A stretch of 64,000 nucleotides of DNA from positions 683,948 to 747,947 of the forward strand of contig AMFN01000002.1 in assembly GCA_000302695.1 (NCBI GenBank), given 5' to 3'. Origin of the DNA: Enterobacteriaceae bacterium LSJC7. Its GTDB lineage: Bacteria > Pseudomonadota > Gammaproteobacteria > Enterobacterales > Enterobacteriaceae. This document shows positions 48,569 to 59,136 of the stretch, one piece after another. Both the position numbers and the translations under genes were made by a program. The notes under the pieces are model-generated. The model did not search any database and was not told where the DNA came from. It was given only the letters and a program-made list of their open reading frames with translations. How positions within the stretch are numbered: the stretch's first letter is position 1; each line of letters opens with the position of its first letter.

Positions 48569-49867
48569 ATGCGAATCGTGGTACTCGGCAGCGGCGTAGT
48601 TGGTGTCACCAGCGCCTGGTATTTATCTCAGGCAGGACATGAGGTGACGGTTATCGACCGCGAACCTGGTCCGGCTGAAGAAACCAGCGCCGGTAATGCA
48701 GGCCAAATCTCGCCAGGTTATGCCACGCCGTGGGCAGCGCCGGGCATTCCGCTTAAGGCCATCAAGTGGCTGTTCCAGCGCCACGCGCCGCTGGCAATTA
48801 ACCTCGACGGCAGCAGCTTTCAGCTCAAATGGATGTGGCAGATGCTGCGCAACTGCGATGCCCGCCACTACGCGGTAAACAAAGAGCGCATGGTGCGCCT
48901 GTCGGAGTACAGCCGTGACTGCCTGCGCGCACTGCGCGCCGAAACCGGGATCAGCTATGAGGAGCGCCAGGGCGGCACGTTACAGCTGTTTCGCAGCCAG
49001 GAGCAGTTTGATAACGCCGCGCGTGATATTGCCGTACTCAAAGAGGCGGGCGTGCCTTACCGGTTGCTGGAGTCGTCGCAGCTGGCGCTGGCCGAGCCTG
49101 CGCTGGCCGACGTCGCGCACAAACTCACCGGCGGCTTGCGTCTGCCCAACGATGAAACCGGCGACTGCCAGCTTTTTACCCAGCGGCTTGCCGAAATGGC
49201 CCAGCAGGCGGGCGTGGTGTTCCGTTACAACACGCGCGTGGAGCAGCTTATGACCGACGGTGAGCGCATCAGCGGTGTGAAGTGTGGTGATGACATCATC
49301 ACGGCCGACGGCTACGTGATGGCCTTTGGATCGTATTCCACCGCCATGCTCAAAGGGCTGGTGGATATCCCGGTATATCCACTCAAAGGTTACTCGCTGA
49401 CTATCCCGATTAACGAAGAAGACGGTGCGCCGGTTTCCACTGTGCTCGACGAAACTTACAAAATCGCCATTACCCGCTTTGATAATCGTATCCGCGTGGG
49501 CGGCATGGCGGAAATTGTTGGCTTTAACACCGAGCTTGTGAAGGCCAGACGCGAAACGCTGGAGATGGTGGTGCGCGACCTTTATCCACGCGGCGGTCAC
49601 GTTGAGCAGGCCACATTCTGGAGCGGCCTGCGCCCGATGACGCCAGACGGCACGCCAGTGGTCGGGCGCACACCGTATCGCAACCTGTGGCTGAACACCG
49701 GCCACGGTACGCTGGGCTGGACCATGGCCTGCGGCTCCGGGTTGCTGTTGAGCGATATTATCTCCGGGCGTACACCGGCCATTCCGTTCGATGACCTGGC
49801 GGTTGCCCGTTACCGCCGTGATTTCACACCGCAGCAAGGCACCCAGCTGCACGGCGCTCACGGCTAA
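48569..49867 (+). CDS. dadA: D-amino acid dehydrogenase DadA
   Basis: A 432-aa membrane-associated FAD enzyme oxidising D-alanine to pyruvate and passing electrons to the respiratory chain. The N-terminal dinucleotide fold is [16 protein letters not shown]. The C-terminal [16 protein letters not shown] and [11 protein letters not shown] motifs are typical of the DAO family. ATG 48569 has GGGGTGG upstream. It is first in the dadAX operon. Confidence 0.97.
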   Translation: MRIVVLGSGVVGVTSAWYLSQAGHEVTVIDREPGPAEETSAGNAGQISPGYATPWAAPGIPLKAIKWLFQRHAPLAINLDGSSFQLKWMWQMLRNCDARHYAVNKERMVRLSEYSRDCLRALRAETGISYEERQGGTLQLFRSQEQFDNAARDIAVLKEAGVPYRLLESSQLALAEPALADVAHKLTGGLRLPNDETGDCQLFTQRLAEMAQQAGVVFRYNTRVEQLMTDGERISGVKCGDDIITADGYVMAFGSYSTAMLKGLVDIPVYPLKGYSLTIPINEEDGAPVSTVLDETYKIAITRFDNRIRVGGMAEIVGFNTELVKARRETLEMVVRDLYPRGGHVEQATFWSGLRPMTPDGTPVVGRTPYRNLWLNTGHGTLGWTMACGSGLLLSDIISGRTPAIPFDDLAVARYRRDFTPQQGTQLHGAHG

Positions 49868-49879
49868 CAAGGACTCGTT

Positions 49880-50947
49880 ATGGCTCGTCCCATCATTGCA
49901 GAAATCCATCTGGATGCGCTGCGCAGTAACCTTGAAACACTCCGTGGGCGCACCGCGGCAAAAATGTGGGCGGTGGTGAAAGCCAACGCTTACGGCCACC
50001 GTCTGGCCGAAATGGCAGCGGCTTTCAGCAAGACCGACGGCTACGCCATGCTCGATCTCGAAGAGGCCATCCTGTTACGGGAAAACGGCTGGCAGGGACC
50101 GCTGCTGTTGCTCGAAGGGTTTTTTTATGCCGATGAGCTGCCGCTGCTGGATAAATACCGTCTTACCACCTGTGTGCACAGCGACTGGCAGATTGAGGCG
50201 CTGGCACAGGCAAAGCTGAACGCGCCACTCAACATTTACCTGAAGGCTAACAGCGGAATGAACCGGCTGGGTTTTGCGCCAGAGCGGGTGAATGCGGTCT
50301 GGCACCGGTTACGTGAGCTTGTCAATGTCGCAGAAATTACGCTGATGTCACACTTTGCCCGCGCAGAAAACCCTGACGGCGTCACGCAGGCGGTACAGAC
50401 AATGGAGCGAGCCTGGGAAGGGCTGAGTGGGCCGCGCTCAATGGCTAACTCTGCCGCCACGCTATGGCACCCGCAAACGCATCATGACTGGGTGCGTACC
50501 GGCGTTGTGCTCTATGGCGTGTCGCCGAGCGGGCGCTGGCAGGATATTGCAGATAGCGGCCTGCGCCCGGCAATGACGCTGCGCAGTGAGTTGATTGCCA
50601 TCCAGCACCTGAAGGCGGGTGACAGCGTCGGCTACGGCGGGCGCTATAGCGCAAGCGGCCCACAGCGTATTGGCATTGTGGCCTGTGGCTACGCTGACGG
50701 CTACCCGCGCGTGGCACCCGACGGCACGCCAGTGCTGGTAAACGGCGTGCGCACCGGTACGGTAGGGATGATTTCAATGGACATGATGGCGGTGGATCTC
50801 ACGCCATGCCCGCAGGCACAGATTGGCGCGCCGGTGGAGTTGTGGGGGCAGAATCTGCCTGTGGATGACGTAGCGAGTGCTGCTGGTACAGTCGGTTATG
50901 AACTGGTTTGTGCGCTGGCACCGCGCGTGACGTCGGTGACGGTGTAA
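49880..50947 (+). CDS. dadX: Catabolic alanine racemase DadX
   Basis: A 355-aa PLP enzyme converting L-alanine to D-alanine for DadA. The PLP lysine is K34 in AVVKANAYGH. The second catalytic base region is GDSVGYGGRY, and the C-terminal domain has GMISMDMMAVDLT. It begins 12 bp after dadA. Confidence 0.97.
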   Translation: MARPIIAEIHLDALRSNLETLRGRTAAKMWAVVKANAYGHRLAEMAAAFSKTDGYAMLDLEEAILLRENGWQGPLLLLEGFFYADELPLLDKYRLTTCVHSDWQIEALAQAKLNAPLNIYLKANSGMNRLGFAPERVNAVWHRLRELVNVAEITLMSHFARAENPDGVTQAVQTMERAWEGLSGPRSMANSAATLWHPQTHHDWVRTGVVLYGVSPSGRWQDIADSGLRPAMTLRSELIAIQHLKAGDSVGYGGRYSASGPQRIGIVACGYADGYPRVAPDGTPVLVNGVRTGTVGMISMDMMAVDLTPCPQAQIGAPVELWGQNLPVDDVASAAGTVGYELVCALAPRVTSVTV

Positions 50948-51024
50948 CCTGTATATTGCTGGCAGGTCGTTACCGGCAGGGGCAGCCTGCTCCTGCCGTG
51001 TGCATGGCGACACTGGCGGGGCGG

Positions 51025-52755
51025 TTATTCTGCCTCGCTGTCGGCCTCTCGCAGGCCGATTTTACGAACCTGATTATTTTCCTTCTCCGCAACCGTCCAC
51101 ACCATACCGGCGTATTCGACCTGGTCACCCACCACGGGTGCACCGCCAAGATGGCTTAACACCATATCGCCCAGCGTCTGCTCAAGGTCTACGCCATCGT
51201 CCAGCTCAAGCCCGTAAATAGTCGCGACATCGCCAAAGCGGGCGTCTGCGGCAAGAATAAAGTCACCAAAGAAGCGCTGATCCAGCGACACCGGCGGCGT
51301 CTGGCTAAAAAGCGTGCCCAGCGCTGGCAGGTCGTGCTCACGGCCAATAACACACAGCACATCGCCCTCGTGCAGCCGCGTGCTGCCAGAAGGGTGCAGC
51401 AACCGGTTATCGCGAAACAGGGCGGCAATACGCGTTTCTCTGGGCATATGTAAATCACGCAGCGCCGCACCCACGCACCACTTATCGGCACTGAGCTGAT
51501 AGACAAACTGCTCCCACGGATTTTCAGGGTGAATATCCAGCCCGACGCGCGAAACCGGCCGACCGGTGAGCGGTACCACCACCCTGGCACGGCGTGCAGC
51601 CCAGCCAAGGGTCGAGCCTTGCAGCAGCAGCGACACCAGCACCACAAAAAACGCAACGTTAAAGAATAAGCGGGCGTTGTCCAGCCCCGCCATCATCGGG
51701 AAAACCGCCAGAATGATCGGCACTGCGCCGCGCAGACCGACCCAACTGATAAACACACGCTCGCGTAAATTGAAGCCGCGAAACGCCAGCAGGCCGAAAA
51801 ACACCGACAGCGGGCGGGCGAAGAAAATCATCCACAGCGACAGCAGCAGCGCCGGAATGGCGATAGGCAGCAGATCCGAGGGCGTAACCAGCAGGCCAAG
51901 CACGAGGAACATGCCAATTTGCGCCATCCAGGCCAGCCCGTCAAAGGTTTGCAGAATGCCGTAGCGGTTACGAATAGGGCGGTTGCCGAGCAGAAAGCCG
52001 CATAAATAGACAGCCAGAATGCCGCTGCCGTCCAGCGCTGTGGTGAGCGAGAACACGATAATCCCGCCGCTCACCGCCAGCAGCGGGTACAGCCCCTGTG
52101 GGAGCGTAATACGGTTAATCGTCTGTTGCAGCAACAGCCCACCCAGACCGCCGAGCACAATCCCCAGCCCGAATTGCTGCACAAGATGAATCAGGAACAT
52201 CCAGCTCAGCCCGCTTTCACCGCGCTGGATCATCTCAATCAGTGTTACCGTCAGAAAGACCGCCATCGGGTCGTTACTGCCGGATTCAATTTCAAGCGTG
52301 GAGCCGACGCGCTCGTTGAGCCCTTTGCCGCCCAGCAGTGAGAACACGGCGGCGGCGTCCGTGGAGCCGACAATGGCACCAATCAGCAGGCCGTCCATGA
52401 GGTTGAGGTTAAACAGCCACGCGGCAGCCATACCGGTGAGGCCGGAGGTAATAATGACCCCCACCGTCGCCAGTGACAGCGCCGGACCGAGGGCGACGCG
52501 AAAGGAGCTTGCCTGGGTGCGCATCCCGCCATCGAGCAGTATCATCGCCAGCGCCAGGTTACTGATGAGATAGGCAAACGGGTAGTTATCAAACGGAATG
52601 CCGCCGATGCCGTCAACGCCAGCCAGCATGCCAATAGCAAGAAAGATAACCAGGATAGGAATACCAAGGCGGGAAGAAAAAGTGCTTAACAGAATGCTGA
52701 AAGTAACCAGCACGGAGCCAATAATAAACAAATGAAAGACAGCCGTAGCATCCAA
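51025..52755 (-). CDS. cvrA: CvrA (YcgO/NhaP2), K+/H+ antiporter family
   Basis: A 576-aa CPA1-family cation/proton antiporter. About 12 membrane helices fill residues 1-390 ([34 protein letters not shown]). A TrkA-C domain (about 395-480) and a C-terminal CorC-like domain follow. The start is taken as TTG 52755 ([10 protein letters not shown], read as Met) because AGGAGAGG precedes it and E. coli begins MDATTI; the frame is open 12 codons upstream. Confidence 0.95.
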   Translation of the reverse strand: MDATAVFHLFIIGSVLVTFSILLSTFSSRLGIPILVIFLAIGMLAGVDGIGGIPFDNYPFAYLISNLALAMILLDGGMRTQASSFRVALGPALSLATVGVIITSGLTGMAAAWLFNLNLMDGLLIGAIVGSTDAAAVFSLLGGKGLNERVGSTLEIESGSNDPMAVFLTVTLIEMIQRGESGLSWMFLIHLVQQFGLGIVLGGLGGLLLQQTINRITLPQGLYPLLAVSGGIIVFSLTTALDGSGILAVYLCGFLLGNRPIRNRYGILQTFDGLAWMAQIGMFLVLGLLVTPSDLLPIAIPALLLSLWMIFFARPLSVFFGLLAFRGFNLRERVFISWVGLRGAVPIILAVFPMMAGLDNARLFFNVAFFVVLVSLLLQGSTLGWAARRARVVVPLTGRPVSRVGLDIHPENPWEQFVYQLSADKWCVGAALRDLHMPRETRIAALFRDNRLLHPSGSTRLHEGDVLCVIGREHDLPALGTLFSQTPPVSLDQRFFGDFILAADARFGDVATIYGLELDDGVDLEQTLGDMVLSHLGGAPVVGDQVEYAGMVWTVAEKENNQVRKIGLREADSEAE

Positions 52756-52841
52756 AATAACGCCTCTCCTGGGTGAGTGTTTCGAAATCAAAGTTATTAT
52801 CGGTCAGTGTGGCGGCTTCTTTGCTGCCTTATGCGATTTTT

Positions 52842-53756
52842 TTATGTCAGCGTTGGGTGACCGTTCAGGGTCAGGTGCGCATACGAGCCGTCATACATCA
52901 GTTCGCCGCGTGCACCAAGCGGCAGTGTCACGGTGTCAGGCTCGTGACCGAAGGCCAGGCCGTCAATGACAGGCACCGCAATACGGCTGCGCAGCGCGGT
53001 GACCATCTCGGTAAGATTATAGCCATTGTCGTAGTCATTAGGCTTCGCTGCGCTGAAGCTGCCGAGCACAACCGCACTCTGGCGCGCCAGCACGCCCGCC
53101 TGATGCAACTGTAACAGCATGCGCTCCACCCGGTAAGGGTGTTCGTTGATATCTTCCACAACCAGAATGCCGCCTTCAATGCGCGGCATCCACGGTGTGC
53201 CAAGCAGCGACATTAACATGGCGAGATTGCCGCCCCAGACGGTGCCCCGGGCGCTAAACGGCTGCGGTGCGTGGCTCGGCCAGTGCAGCGTAAAGCGCGG
53301 TTCACGCAGTGCCTGCCAGAAATGGTCGAGGGTAAATTCACTGAGGTTTTCTGCACCGAAGTTGCCCGCCAGCATTGGCCCGCTGAATGTCACGGTGCCT
53401 TCCTGGGCCAGCAGCGCCAGCTGAAAGGCGGTGAAGTCGCTGTGTCCGCAAATCAGCAGCGGCGCGCGGCGCGCGCGCGCGCCCAGGGCGGCGTAGTCAA
53501 TCTCAGCCAGCAGGCGGCTCATGCCGTAGCCACCGCGCACAGCCAGCGCAATTGTTTGATTTTCAGACAATTCTGCCAACTGGTTAAGATCTGCCAGCCG
53601 CTCGGCGTCACTTCCGGCAAAGCGCTGCCAGCGGCGTGCAATAACCTGTGTGTTCTCTACGCTGTGGCCGGTTTCACGCAAATATGCCACGCCGCGCGCG
53701 GCAGCTTGCTGTTGGATGCAATAGCCTGAAGGGGCAATCAGATGAAAAATGGCCAT
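52842..53756 (-). CDS. ldcA: Murein tetrapeptide LD-carboxypeptidase LdcA
   Basis: A 304-aa S66-family serine peptidase of the cytoplasm that removes D-Ala from recycled tetrapeptides. The catalytic serine is in LICGHSDFTAFQ. The Glu and His are in the C-terminal region (ILVVEDINEHPYRVERML, GLAFGHEPDTVTLPLG). It has the same length as E. coli LdcA. It is divergent from emtA, another murein enzyme, as in E. coli. Confidence 0.97.
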   Translation of the reverse strand: MAIFHLIAPSGYCIQQQAAARGVAYLRETGHSVENTQVIARRWQRFAGSDAERLADLNQLAELSENQTIALAVRGGYGMSRLLAEIDYAALGARARRAPLLICGHSDFTAFQLALLAQEGTVTFSGPMLAGNFGAENLSEFTLDHFWQALREPRFTLHWPSHAPQPFSARGTVWGGNLAMLMSLLGTPWMPRIEGGILVVEDINEHPYRVERMLLQLHQAGVLARQSAVVLGSFSAAKPNDYDNGYNLTEMVTALRSRIAVPVIDGLAFGHEPDTVTLPLGARGELMYDGSYAHLTLNGHPTLT

Positions 53757-53853
53757 GGCATTTCCTTGCTGATTTAAATTGTAGATTCGTTATGATGCCG
53801 TCTGGCGCTGCGGTTGTCATCCGCGACCTCCAATCAAACATAAGGATAGAGCT

Positions 53854-54468
53854 GTGAAGTTAAAATGGTTTATTGTCCTGTGCCTGGTGCTGGCCGGGTG
53901 TTCGAGTAAAACACCAAAACATCAGCAGACGCCGTGGGAAGCCCAGCGTCCGGTGTCAGGGGCGCAAACCTGGATGCCAATATCCGAAGAAGCGGGCGAG
54001 GCCTGGGGGGTTAGCCCAAGGCTACTGACGGCGATAATCGCCGTGGAGTCCGGCGGTAACCCAACGCTGGTGAGCTCTTCTAACGCGGTAGGGTTAATGC
54101 AGATTAAGGCCTCGACCGCCGGGCGTGAAGTGTGGCGACATCTGGGGCGCAGCGGTCAGCCGTCAACCAGCGAGCTTAAAGATCCCGCACGCAATATTGA
54201 TATTGGCGCGGCTTACCTGAACATTCTTGAACACGGCATTTTGCGCGGTATCGACAATACGCAAACCATGCAGTATGCGCTGATTGTTGCCTATGTTAAC
54301 GGTGCCGGTGCGCTGCTGCGCATGTTCTCGTCAAACCGCGGTGAGGCAATTGCGCAGATTAACAGCATGTCACCGGAGCAATTCTGGCAGTACGTGATGG
54401 ATAATCACCCGTCGTCGCAGGCACCGCGCTATTTGTGGAAGGTGAAGCAGGCGCTGGAAGCCGCATAG
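53854..54468 (+). CDS. emtA: Membrane-bound endo-lytic transglycosylase EmtA (MltE)
   Basis: A 204-aa outer-membrane lipoprotein cleaving peptidoglycan glycan chains internally. The signal peptide ends LVLAGC (lipidated Cys16). The SLT catalytic glutamate is E65 in [10 protein letters not shown], followed by [12 protein letters not shown] and [10 protein letters not shown]. The start is GTG with AAGGA eight bases upstream. Confidence 0.95.
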   Translation: MKLKWFIVLCLVLAGCSSKTPKHQQTPWEAQRPVSGAQTWMPISEEAGEAWGVSPRLLTAIIAVESGGNPTLVSSSNAVGLMQIKASTAGREVWRHLGRSGQPSTSELKDPARNIDIGAAYLNILEHGILRGIDNTQTMQYALIVAYVNGAGALLRMFSSNRGEAIAQINSMSPEQFWQYVMDNHPSSQAPRYLWKVKQALEAA

Positions 54469-54542
54469 CCTTGAGTCGCTGGCTGGCTGATGCCCACAAC
54501 GGCCCGCGGCTCTCGATAAGCGTTGCTGCACTGCGCGGTATG

Positions 54543-54583
54543 TAAACCCGCAAGACAGCTTTACGCTGCCTTGCGGGTTTCTT
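54543..54583 (+). terminator. Terminator after emtA
   Basis: AACCCGCAAG...CTTGCGGGTTT forms a 10-bp stem around a loop that itself contains CAGC...GCTG, followed by TTTCTTC. It could also act on the convergent receptor gene. Confidence 0.78.
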
Positions 54584-54636
54584 CTGTGACGGGTCTGGCT
54601 CAAGACCGGTGGCCGGTCATGCGCAGACCCGAGATA

Positions 54637-56808
54637 TCAAAAATCATACCCCAGCGTTACATTCACCTGCCTTTCTTTGCCCCAGTAGCAATAACCTGTG
54701 CCATAACAGCCCGCGACATAATCGCGCCCGGTGAGGTTGCTGGCATTCACCTGCACAAATGCACCGCGCAGCGGCGTGCTCCACTCGCCGAGACTGGCGC
54801 GCAGCATGGCATCAAACAGCGTCACCGACGGCACGCGCAGCGTGTTTTCGTTATCGGCCCACTGTTTGCCAATATAGCGCACGCCAGCGCCGAGGCTGAT
54901 GCCGTAGTCTGCCTGATACAGACCCCATAACGAGGCAAACTGGTCTGGTGTGACATACGGCGTATTGTGGTTATTGCCGTCAATAGCGTCTTTAAACCGC
55001 ACCCGGTTCCAGGTGTAACCGGCAATGGTGCTCAGGCGCGGTGTTATCTGCGAGCGGGCTTCCAGTTCCAGTCCCTGAGAGTGTACTTTCCCGGCTGGTT
55101 CATAGTAGCTGCCTTGCACCACCCGGTTGCCGACATCTTTTTGCGTCAGGTCGTACAGCGCAATGCTGTATATCGCCTGGCTGCCCGGCGGCTGATATTT
55201 GACACCGGCTTCATACTGCTCGCTGGTGGTGGGCTTGAGGATGCGGCCTTCGGCATCCGGCAAAACCTGCGGTGTGACGGCGGTGCTGTAGCTCATATAC
55301 GGAGAAATGCCGTTCTCAAAGGCATACAGCAGCGACGCGCGGCCGCTGAAGTGGTCATCGCGGCGGTTATCAATCACCTCAGTGGCTGTTTCGGGCGTCA
55401 GCGTGCGGCTTTTGGTGACGATATGGTCGTAACGCCCGGAGAGAGCAAGGTGCCAGCGCTGCCAGACCATCTCATCCTGCAAATACAGGCCGCTTTGTTC
55501 GTACACGCGCTTTGCGTCAGACAACAGTGCGCCCTGGACAAGGGTGGAGTATGTCGGATCGCGCGGGTCGTAGTGCCACAGCCCGCTGCCGCCCGACTGC
55601 CCGGTCCATGCATTGAGGTTGCTGGCGTAGCCTGAACCATCGCTGATGTTGTTGCGATAGCGGTGGTATTCCGCGCCGAGCACCAGTTTGTGCGCCAGGC
55701 CGCCGGTGGTGAAATCGGCCTCAAGCTGGTTGTCGATAGCCCAGGCGTCAAGCGACGAGTTCTGTTGGCTGTAGTAGCGGCTCAGTTCATTGTGCTGTGC
55801 GTCGGCCCAGCCTATCTGGTAGGCCTGCTTCAGGTCGACGTTCGAATGGGTGTAGCTGGCGTTGGAGCGAAACGCCCAGGTGTCGTTAAAACGGTGGGCA
55901 AACTCGTAGCTGTAAAGCTGCTGGTAGCGCTTAAAGGCATCGTTGCCTGGCTCCACGTCAGAAAACCCGGTGGCGAGTTTGCGCCCGGTGCTGGTGTACA
56001 GGCTGCCGTCGGCGGGTACTGAGCCGTGGTAACCGCCGGACGGCGCTTTTTCCAGATACGCTCGCAGCACCAGGCTTGTGTCGTCGTCGGGTTGCCACAT
56101 CAGCGACGGCGCAATGGCGTAGCGCTCATCGCGGGTGTTGATGTACTGGGTGTCGGTATTCTTGCTAAGCCCGGTCAGGCGCCAGGCCCACTGTTCGTTA
56201 ATGGCATCGGTATAGTCAAAGGCGGCACCGGTGGTGGCGTTGTTACCCACCCAGCTGCGCAGGTGGCCTTCGCGTACAAACTGCGGGCGCTTTGAGGTTT
56301 CCATCACCAGCCCGCCAGGGACGGTTTGCCCATAGAGCGCGGAAGAGGGGCCGCGGATCACGTCAATGCGCTCAAGAAACCACGGGTCAACCTGCAATAC
56401 GTTGTAGCTGCCGCCATCGCTCATCAGGCGCAGACCGTCAAGGAAGGTATTGTTTACATCACCGCCGTGAAAGCCGCGCAGCGCGACCGTGTCGTAGCGG
56501 GTGGCACCGCCAGAAAAGCCAGTAAACACGCCCGGTGTGTAGTTCAGAGCGCTGTTCACATCGCTGGCGCCCTGGTCTTCAATCTGCTGGCGCGTGATGA
56601 CCGACACGGCCTGGCCGGTTTCAATTAATGGGGTATCGGTTTTGGTGGCGCCTCGCGTGGTGCGTGCGCTGTAGCCGAGCGTGGGGGCGACGGCGGTGTC
56701 AGCCGGGGCTGCCGTGACCACCACGGTATCTTCGGCGCGCAGTGACGTACTAACGAGCAGCGTGAGCGGCGCAAGCAGCAAAACGCCGCCATGAAAGGCC
56801 TGTTTCAT
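54637..56808 (-). CDS. TonB-dependent siderophore receptor (FoxA/FhuA type)
   Basis: A 723-aa outer-membrane receptor. The signal peptide ends STSLRA then EDTVVVTAAP (TonB-box region). The plug domain is at about 60-170 (VNSALNYTPGVF, VALRGFHGG, GPSSALYGQTVPGGLV), followed by a 22-strand barrel ending with a C-terminal Phe. The penultimate segment YVAGCYGTGYCYWGKERQV resembles FoxA and FhuA, so a ferrioxamine- or hydroxamate-type ligand is likely but not proven. A Fur box lies upstream. The start MKQAFHGG is chosen; five extra codons are open upstream. Confidence 0.93.
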   Translation of the reverse strand: MKQAFHGGVLLLAPLTLLVSTSLRAEDTVVVTAAPADTAVAPTLGYSARTTRGATKTDTPLIETGQAVSVITRQQIEDQGASDVNSALNYTPGVFTGFSGGATRYDTVALRGFHGGDVNNTFLDGLRLMSDGGSYNVLQVDPWFLERIDVIRGPSSALYGQTVPGGLVMETSKRPQFVREGHLRSWVGNNATTGAAFDYTDAINEQWAWRLTGLSKNTDTQYINTRDERYAIAPSLMWQPDDDTSLVLRAYLEKAPSGGYHGSVPADGSLYTSTGRKLATGFSDVEPGNDAFKRYQQLYSYEFAHRFNDTWAFRSNASYTHSNVDLKQAYQIGWADAQHNELSRYYSQQNSSLDAWAIDNQLEADFTTGGLAHKLVLGAEYHRYRNNISDGSGYASNLNAWTGQSGGSGLWHYDPRDPTYSTLVQGALLSDAKRVYEQSGLYLQDEMVWQRWHLALSGRYDHIVTKSRTLTPETATEVIDNRRDDHFSGRASLLYAFENGISPYMSYSTAVTPQVLPDAEGRILKPTTSEQYEAGVKYQPPGSQAIYSIALYDLTQKDVGNRVVQGSYYEPAGKVHSQGLELEARSQITPRLSTIAGYTWNRVRFKDAIDGNNHNTPYVTPDQFASLWGLYQADYGISLGAGVRYIGKQWADNENTLRVPSVTLFDAMLRASLGEWSTPLRGAFVQVNASNLTGRDYVAGCYGTGYCYWGKERQVNVTLGYDF

Positions 56809-56880
56809 GTGTGTATCCATCAATAAGTGAGCAACGTGGTTGAAAGCGCGTTAACACGGCGCGAAGACGCAATAACAAAT

Positions 56881-56899
56881 GCGAATTATTATCGTTATT
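56881..56899 (-). promoter_or_regulatory. Fur box upstream of the siderophore receptor
   Basis: On the minus strand AATAACGATAATAATTCGC matches the Fur consensus GATAATGATAATCATTATC at 14 of 19 positions, about 75 bp before the receptor start. Confidence 0.75.
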
Positions 56900-56990
56900 G
56901 TTTCTTCTTTTCAAGTATTGATACACACAGAAATAAAAAGAAAAGCCCTTATAAATTAAAGGGCTGTGTGAATCTGTCTGTGATGAAAGG

Positions 56991-57422
56991 TTAGCGCGGG
57001 TCGTCGTCAGGCGGGGGCAGGGCGCTGAACTCACTCAGTAGCGCCTGTAGCTGGGCAAGTTTTTGTGGGCCAAACAGACGCTCAATTTCCCGATAGCCGC
57101 CTTCTACCTGAGAGCAGGCTTGCTGGTACAGCGCTTCGCCCTGTGGCGTGAGGGAGGCGAACAGTTTGCGCTGATCGCTTGCGGGCTTAAGGCGATATAC
57201 CAGGCCGTCGCGCTCAAGGCGGGTCAGAATACCGGTCAGGCTGGGGCGCAGAATACATGCCTGGCGCGCCAGCTCATGGAAATCGAGTGAACGGTGCTGC
57301 GCCAGAATGCGAATCACGCGCCATTGCTGCTCGGTGAGATTATGGCGATTGAGCACAGGTCTGAACCAGCTCATGGCGGTTTCACGCGCCTGGAGTAACG
57401 AAATAGTAAGGGATTCGTGCAT
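56991..57422 (-). CDS. hpaR: MarR-family regulator HpaR
   Basis: A 143-aa winged-helix repressor resembling HpaR of the E. coli homoprotocatechuate operon (SLTISLLQARETAMSWFRP, LTEQQWRVIRIL, ACILRPSLTGILTRLERDGLV). HpaR normally represses hpaGEDFHI and responds to 4-hydroxy- and 3,4-dihydroxyphenylacetate. ATG 57422 is chosen by alignment with E. coli; the frame is open 33 codons upstream. None of its usual target genes is present in the window. Confidence 0.88.
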   Translation of the reverse strand: MHESLTISLLQARETAMSWFRPVLNRHNLTEQQWRVIRILAQHRSLDFHELARQACILRPSLTGILTRLERDGLVYRLKPASDQRKLFASLTPQGEALYQQACSQVEGGYREIERLFGPQKLAQLQALLSEFSALPPPDDDPR

Positions 57423-57753
57423 GGCGTTGCCCTGACAGAAAGAGACTGAATCCAGTATATTTTTTTCCTCTGCGCTCGCAAGACTTGTAATGAATGCTTT
57501 TGCTGTCATCTCTCTTTTCATTCACTTGTTAACAATGTGCCGTAAGCATGAGCCTGGCACGGCTTTTACGGTTGCATGTCCCGAAAGACAAGATTGTTTA
57601 TGATGTGTTAAATGGATCACAGCCTTTTAATACCGCGCTTGAACATTCCGGTTTCGCAGCATAAAAACATATTGTTCATATGTTAATGATTTAAAAAAAT
57701 AACGGCGGTGCTGCCGGTTTACGCAGCCCCGGCAATGCGTACCGGAGGAAGCG
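57423..57753. promoter_or_regulatory. Divergent control region hpaR-hpaX
   Basis: The palindrome TTGTTAACAA (57526-57535) could be an HpaR operator. TGTTA-AATGGA-TCACA (57606-57621) matches the CRP consensus at nine of ten key positions. A second AT-rich dyad lies around 57668-57690. The region is what remains between two genes that are separated by six catabolic genes in E. coli W/C. Confidence 0.45.
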
Positions 57754-59097
57754 ATGAGCACCTTAACCACACAGCAGCCCGAACTCAGCGCCATTGAACA
57801 GCAGGTTGTACGTAAGCTATTTCGCAGGCTTATCCCGTTTTTGTTTGTCCTGTTCTTCTTCTCATTTCTCGACCGTATCAACATTGGTTTTGCTGGCCTG
57901 ACAATGGGCAAGGATCTCGGCTTAAATGCCACCATGTTTGGCCTGGCCGCCACGCTGTTTTACGTTACCTACGTTATTTTTGGTATTCCGAGCAACATCA
58001 TGCTCGGGATAGTCGGCGCACGCCGCTGGATAGCGGTCATCATGGTGCTGTGGGGGATTGCCTCAACCTGCACGCTGTTTGCCACCGGGCCGGGGTCGTT
58101 GTACGTATTACGCATGATTGTCGGCATCACCGAGGCGGGATTTTTGCCGGGGATCCTGCTTTACCTCACCTGGTGGTTTCCGGCCTGGTATCGCGCCCGC
58201 GCCAACGCGCTGTTCATGATTGCCATGCCGGTCACGATGATGCTCGGTTCGGCGGTGTCGGGCTACATCCTGGCACTGGACGGGGTGATGGATCTCAAAG
58301 GCTGGCAGTGGCTGTTTCTGCTCGAAGGGCTGCCGTCAGTGTTGCTGGGCATTGTGGTCTGGCGCTGGCTGGACGACAAACCCGCCGATGCCCGTTGGCT
58401 TAACGGCGAAGAGAAGATGGCGCTGGCGGTGATGTTGTCGCGAGATGGCCAGCAGAAGGCGAGCCGTGACGCGCCACGATTTCGCCTGCGGGAGGTTCTC
58501 ACGCCCGTGGTGCTGATGTACACGCTGGCCTACTTTTGTCTCACCAACACGTTGAGCGCCATTAACATCTGGACGCCACAAATACTGCAAAGCTTCAACC
58601 AGCAAAGCAGCACCATTGTGATTGGCCTGCTGGCGGCCATTCCGCAGCTGTGTACTATTTTTGGCATGGTCTGGTGGAGCCGCCGTTCAGACAGGTTGCA
58701 GGAGCGGCGTATGCACACCGTGCTGCCATACCTCTTTGCCGCACTGGGTTGGTTACTGGCGTCGGCAACCAACCATGCGCTGGTACAGCTTTTGGGGATA
58801 ATCATGGCCTCCGTCGGGTCGTTTACCGCGATGGTGGTGTTCTGGACCACGCCGGACAGCGCGATTAGCCCGGTAGCGCGTGCGGTGGCGATTGCGCTGA
58901 TTAACGCTGTGGGCAACGTGGGGTCAGCGGTAAGCCCGTTGTTAATTGGCGTGGTGCACGATATGACCGGCAGTTTCAACGGCGGCCTGTGGTTCCTGGC
59001 CGGGCTTTTGGTTGTGGGGGCCGGGCTGGTGTGGTGTATTCCGCTGCTAACGCGCACGCGAGACGCGGTGCCAGAGGGCGCAAAAGAGGGGATGTAA
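57754..59097 (+). CDS. hpaX: 4-hydroxyphenylacetate permease HpaX (MFS)
   Basis: A 447-aa 12-helix transporter of the anion:cation symporter (ACS) family, close to E. coli HpaX throughout (LDRINIGFAGLTMGKDLGL, FWTTPD, YTLAYFCLTNTLSAI). It should import 4-hydroxyphenylacetate. It lies divergent from hpaR with no hpaABC or hpaGEDFHI genes beside it, so its role here is unclear: the catabolic genes may have been lost or lie elsewhere. Confidence 0.9.
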   Translation: MSTLTTQQPELSAIEQQVVRKLFRRLIPFLFVLFFFSFLDRINIGFAGLTMGKDLGLNATMFGLAATLFYVTYVIFGIPSNIMLGIVGARRWIAVIMVLWGIASTCTLFATGPGSLYVLRMIVGITEAGFLPGILLYLTWWFPAWYRARANALFMIAMPVTMMLGSAVSGYILALDGVMDLKGWQWLFLLEGLPSVLLGIVVWRWLDDKPADARWLNGEEKMALAVMLSRDGQQKASRDAPRFRLREVLTPVVLMYTLAYFCLTNTLSAINIWTPQILQSFNQQSSTIVIGLLAAIPQLCTIFGMVWWSRRSDRLQERRMHTVLPYLFAALGWLLASATNHALVQLLGIIMASVGSFTAMVVFWTTPDSAISPVARAVAIALINAVGNVGSAVSPLLIGVVHDMTGSFNGGLWFLAGLLVVGAGLVWCIPLLTRTRDAVPEGAKEGM

Positions 59098-59136
59098 CTT
59101 GCTCAATGAAAAGCAGTGACGATGTAACCGCGAACG

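Noticed and set aside
48980-49999. 339-codon frame antisense to dadA
   Set aside because: Longest shadow in the window, but it lies opposite a fully conserved enzyme and spans the dadA-dadX junction.
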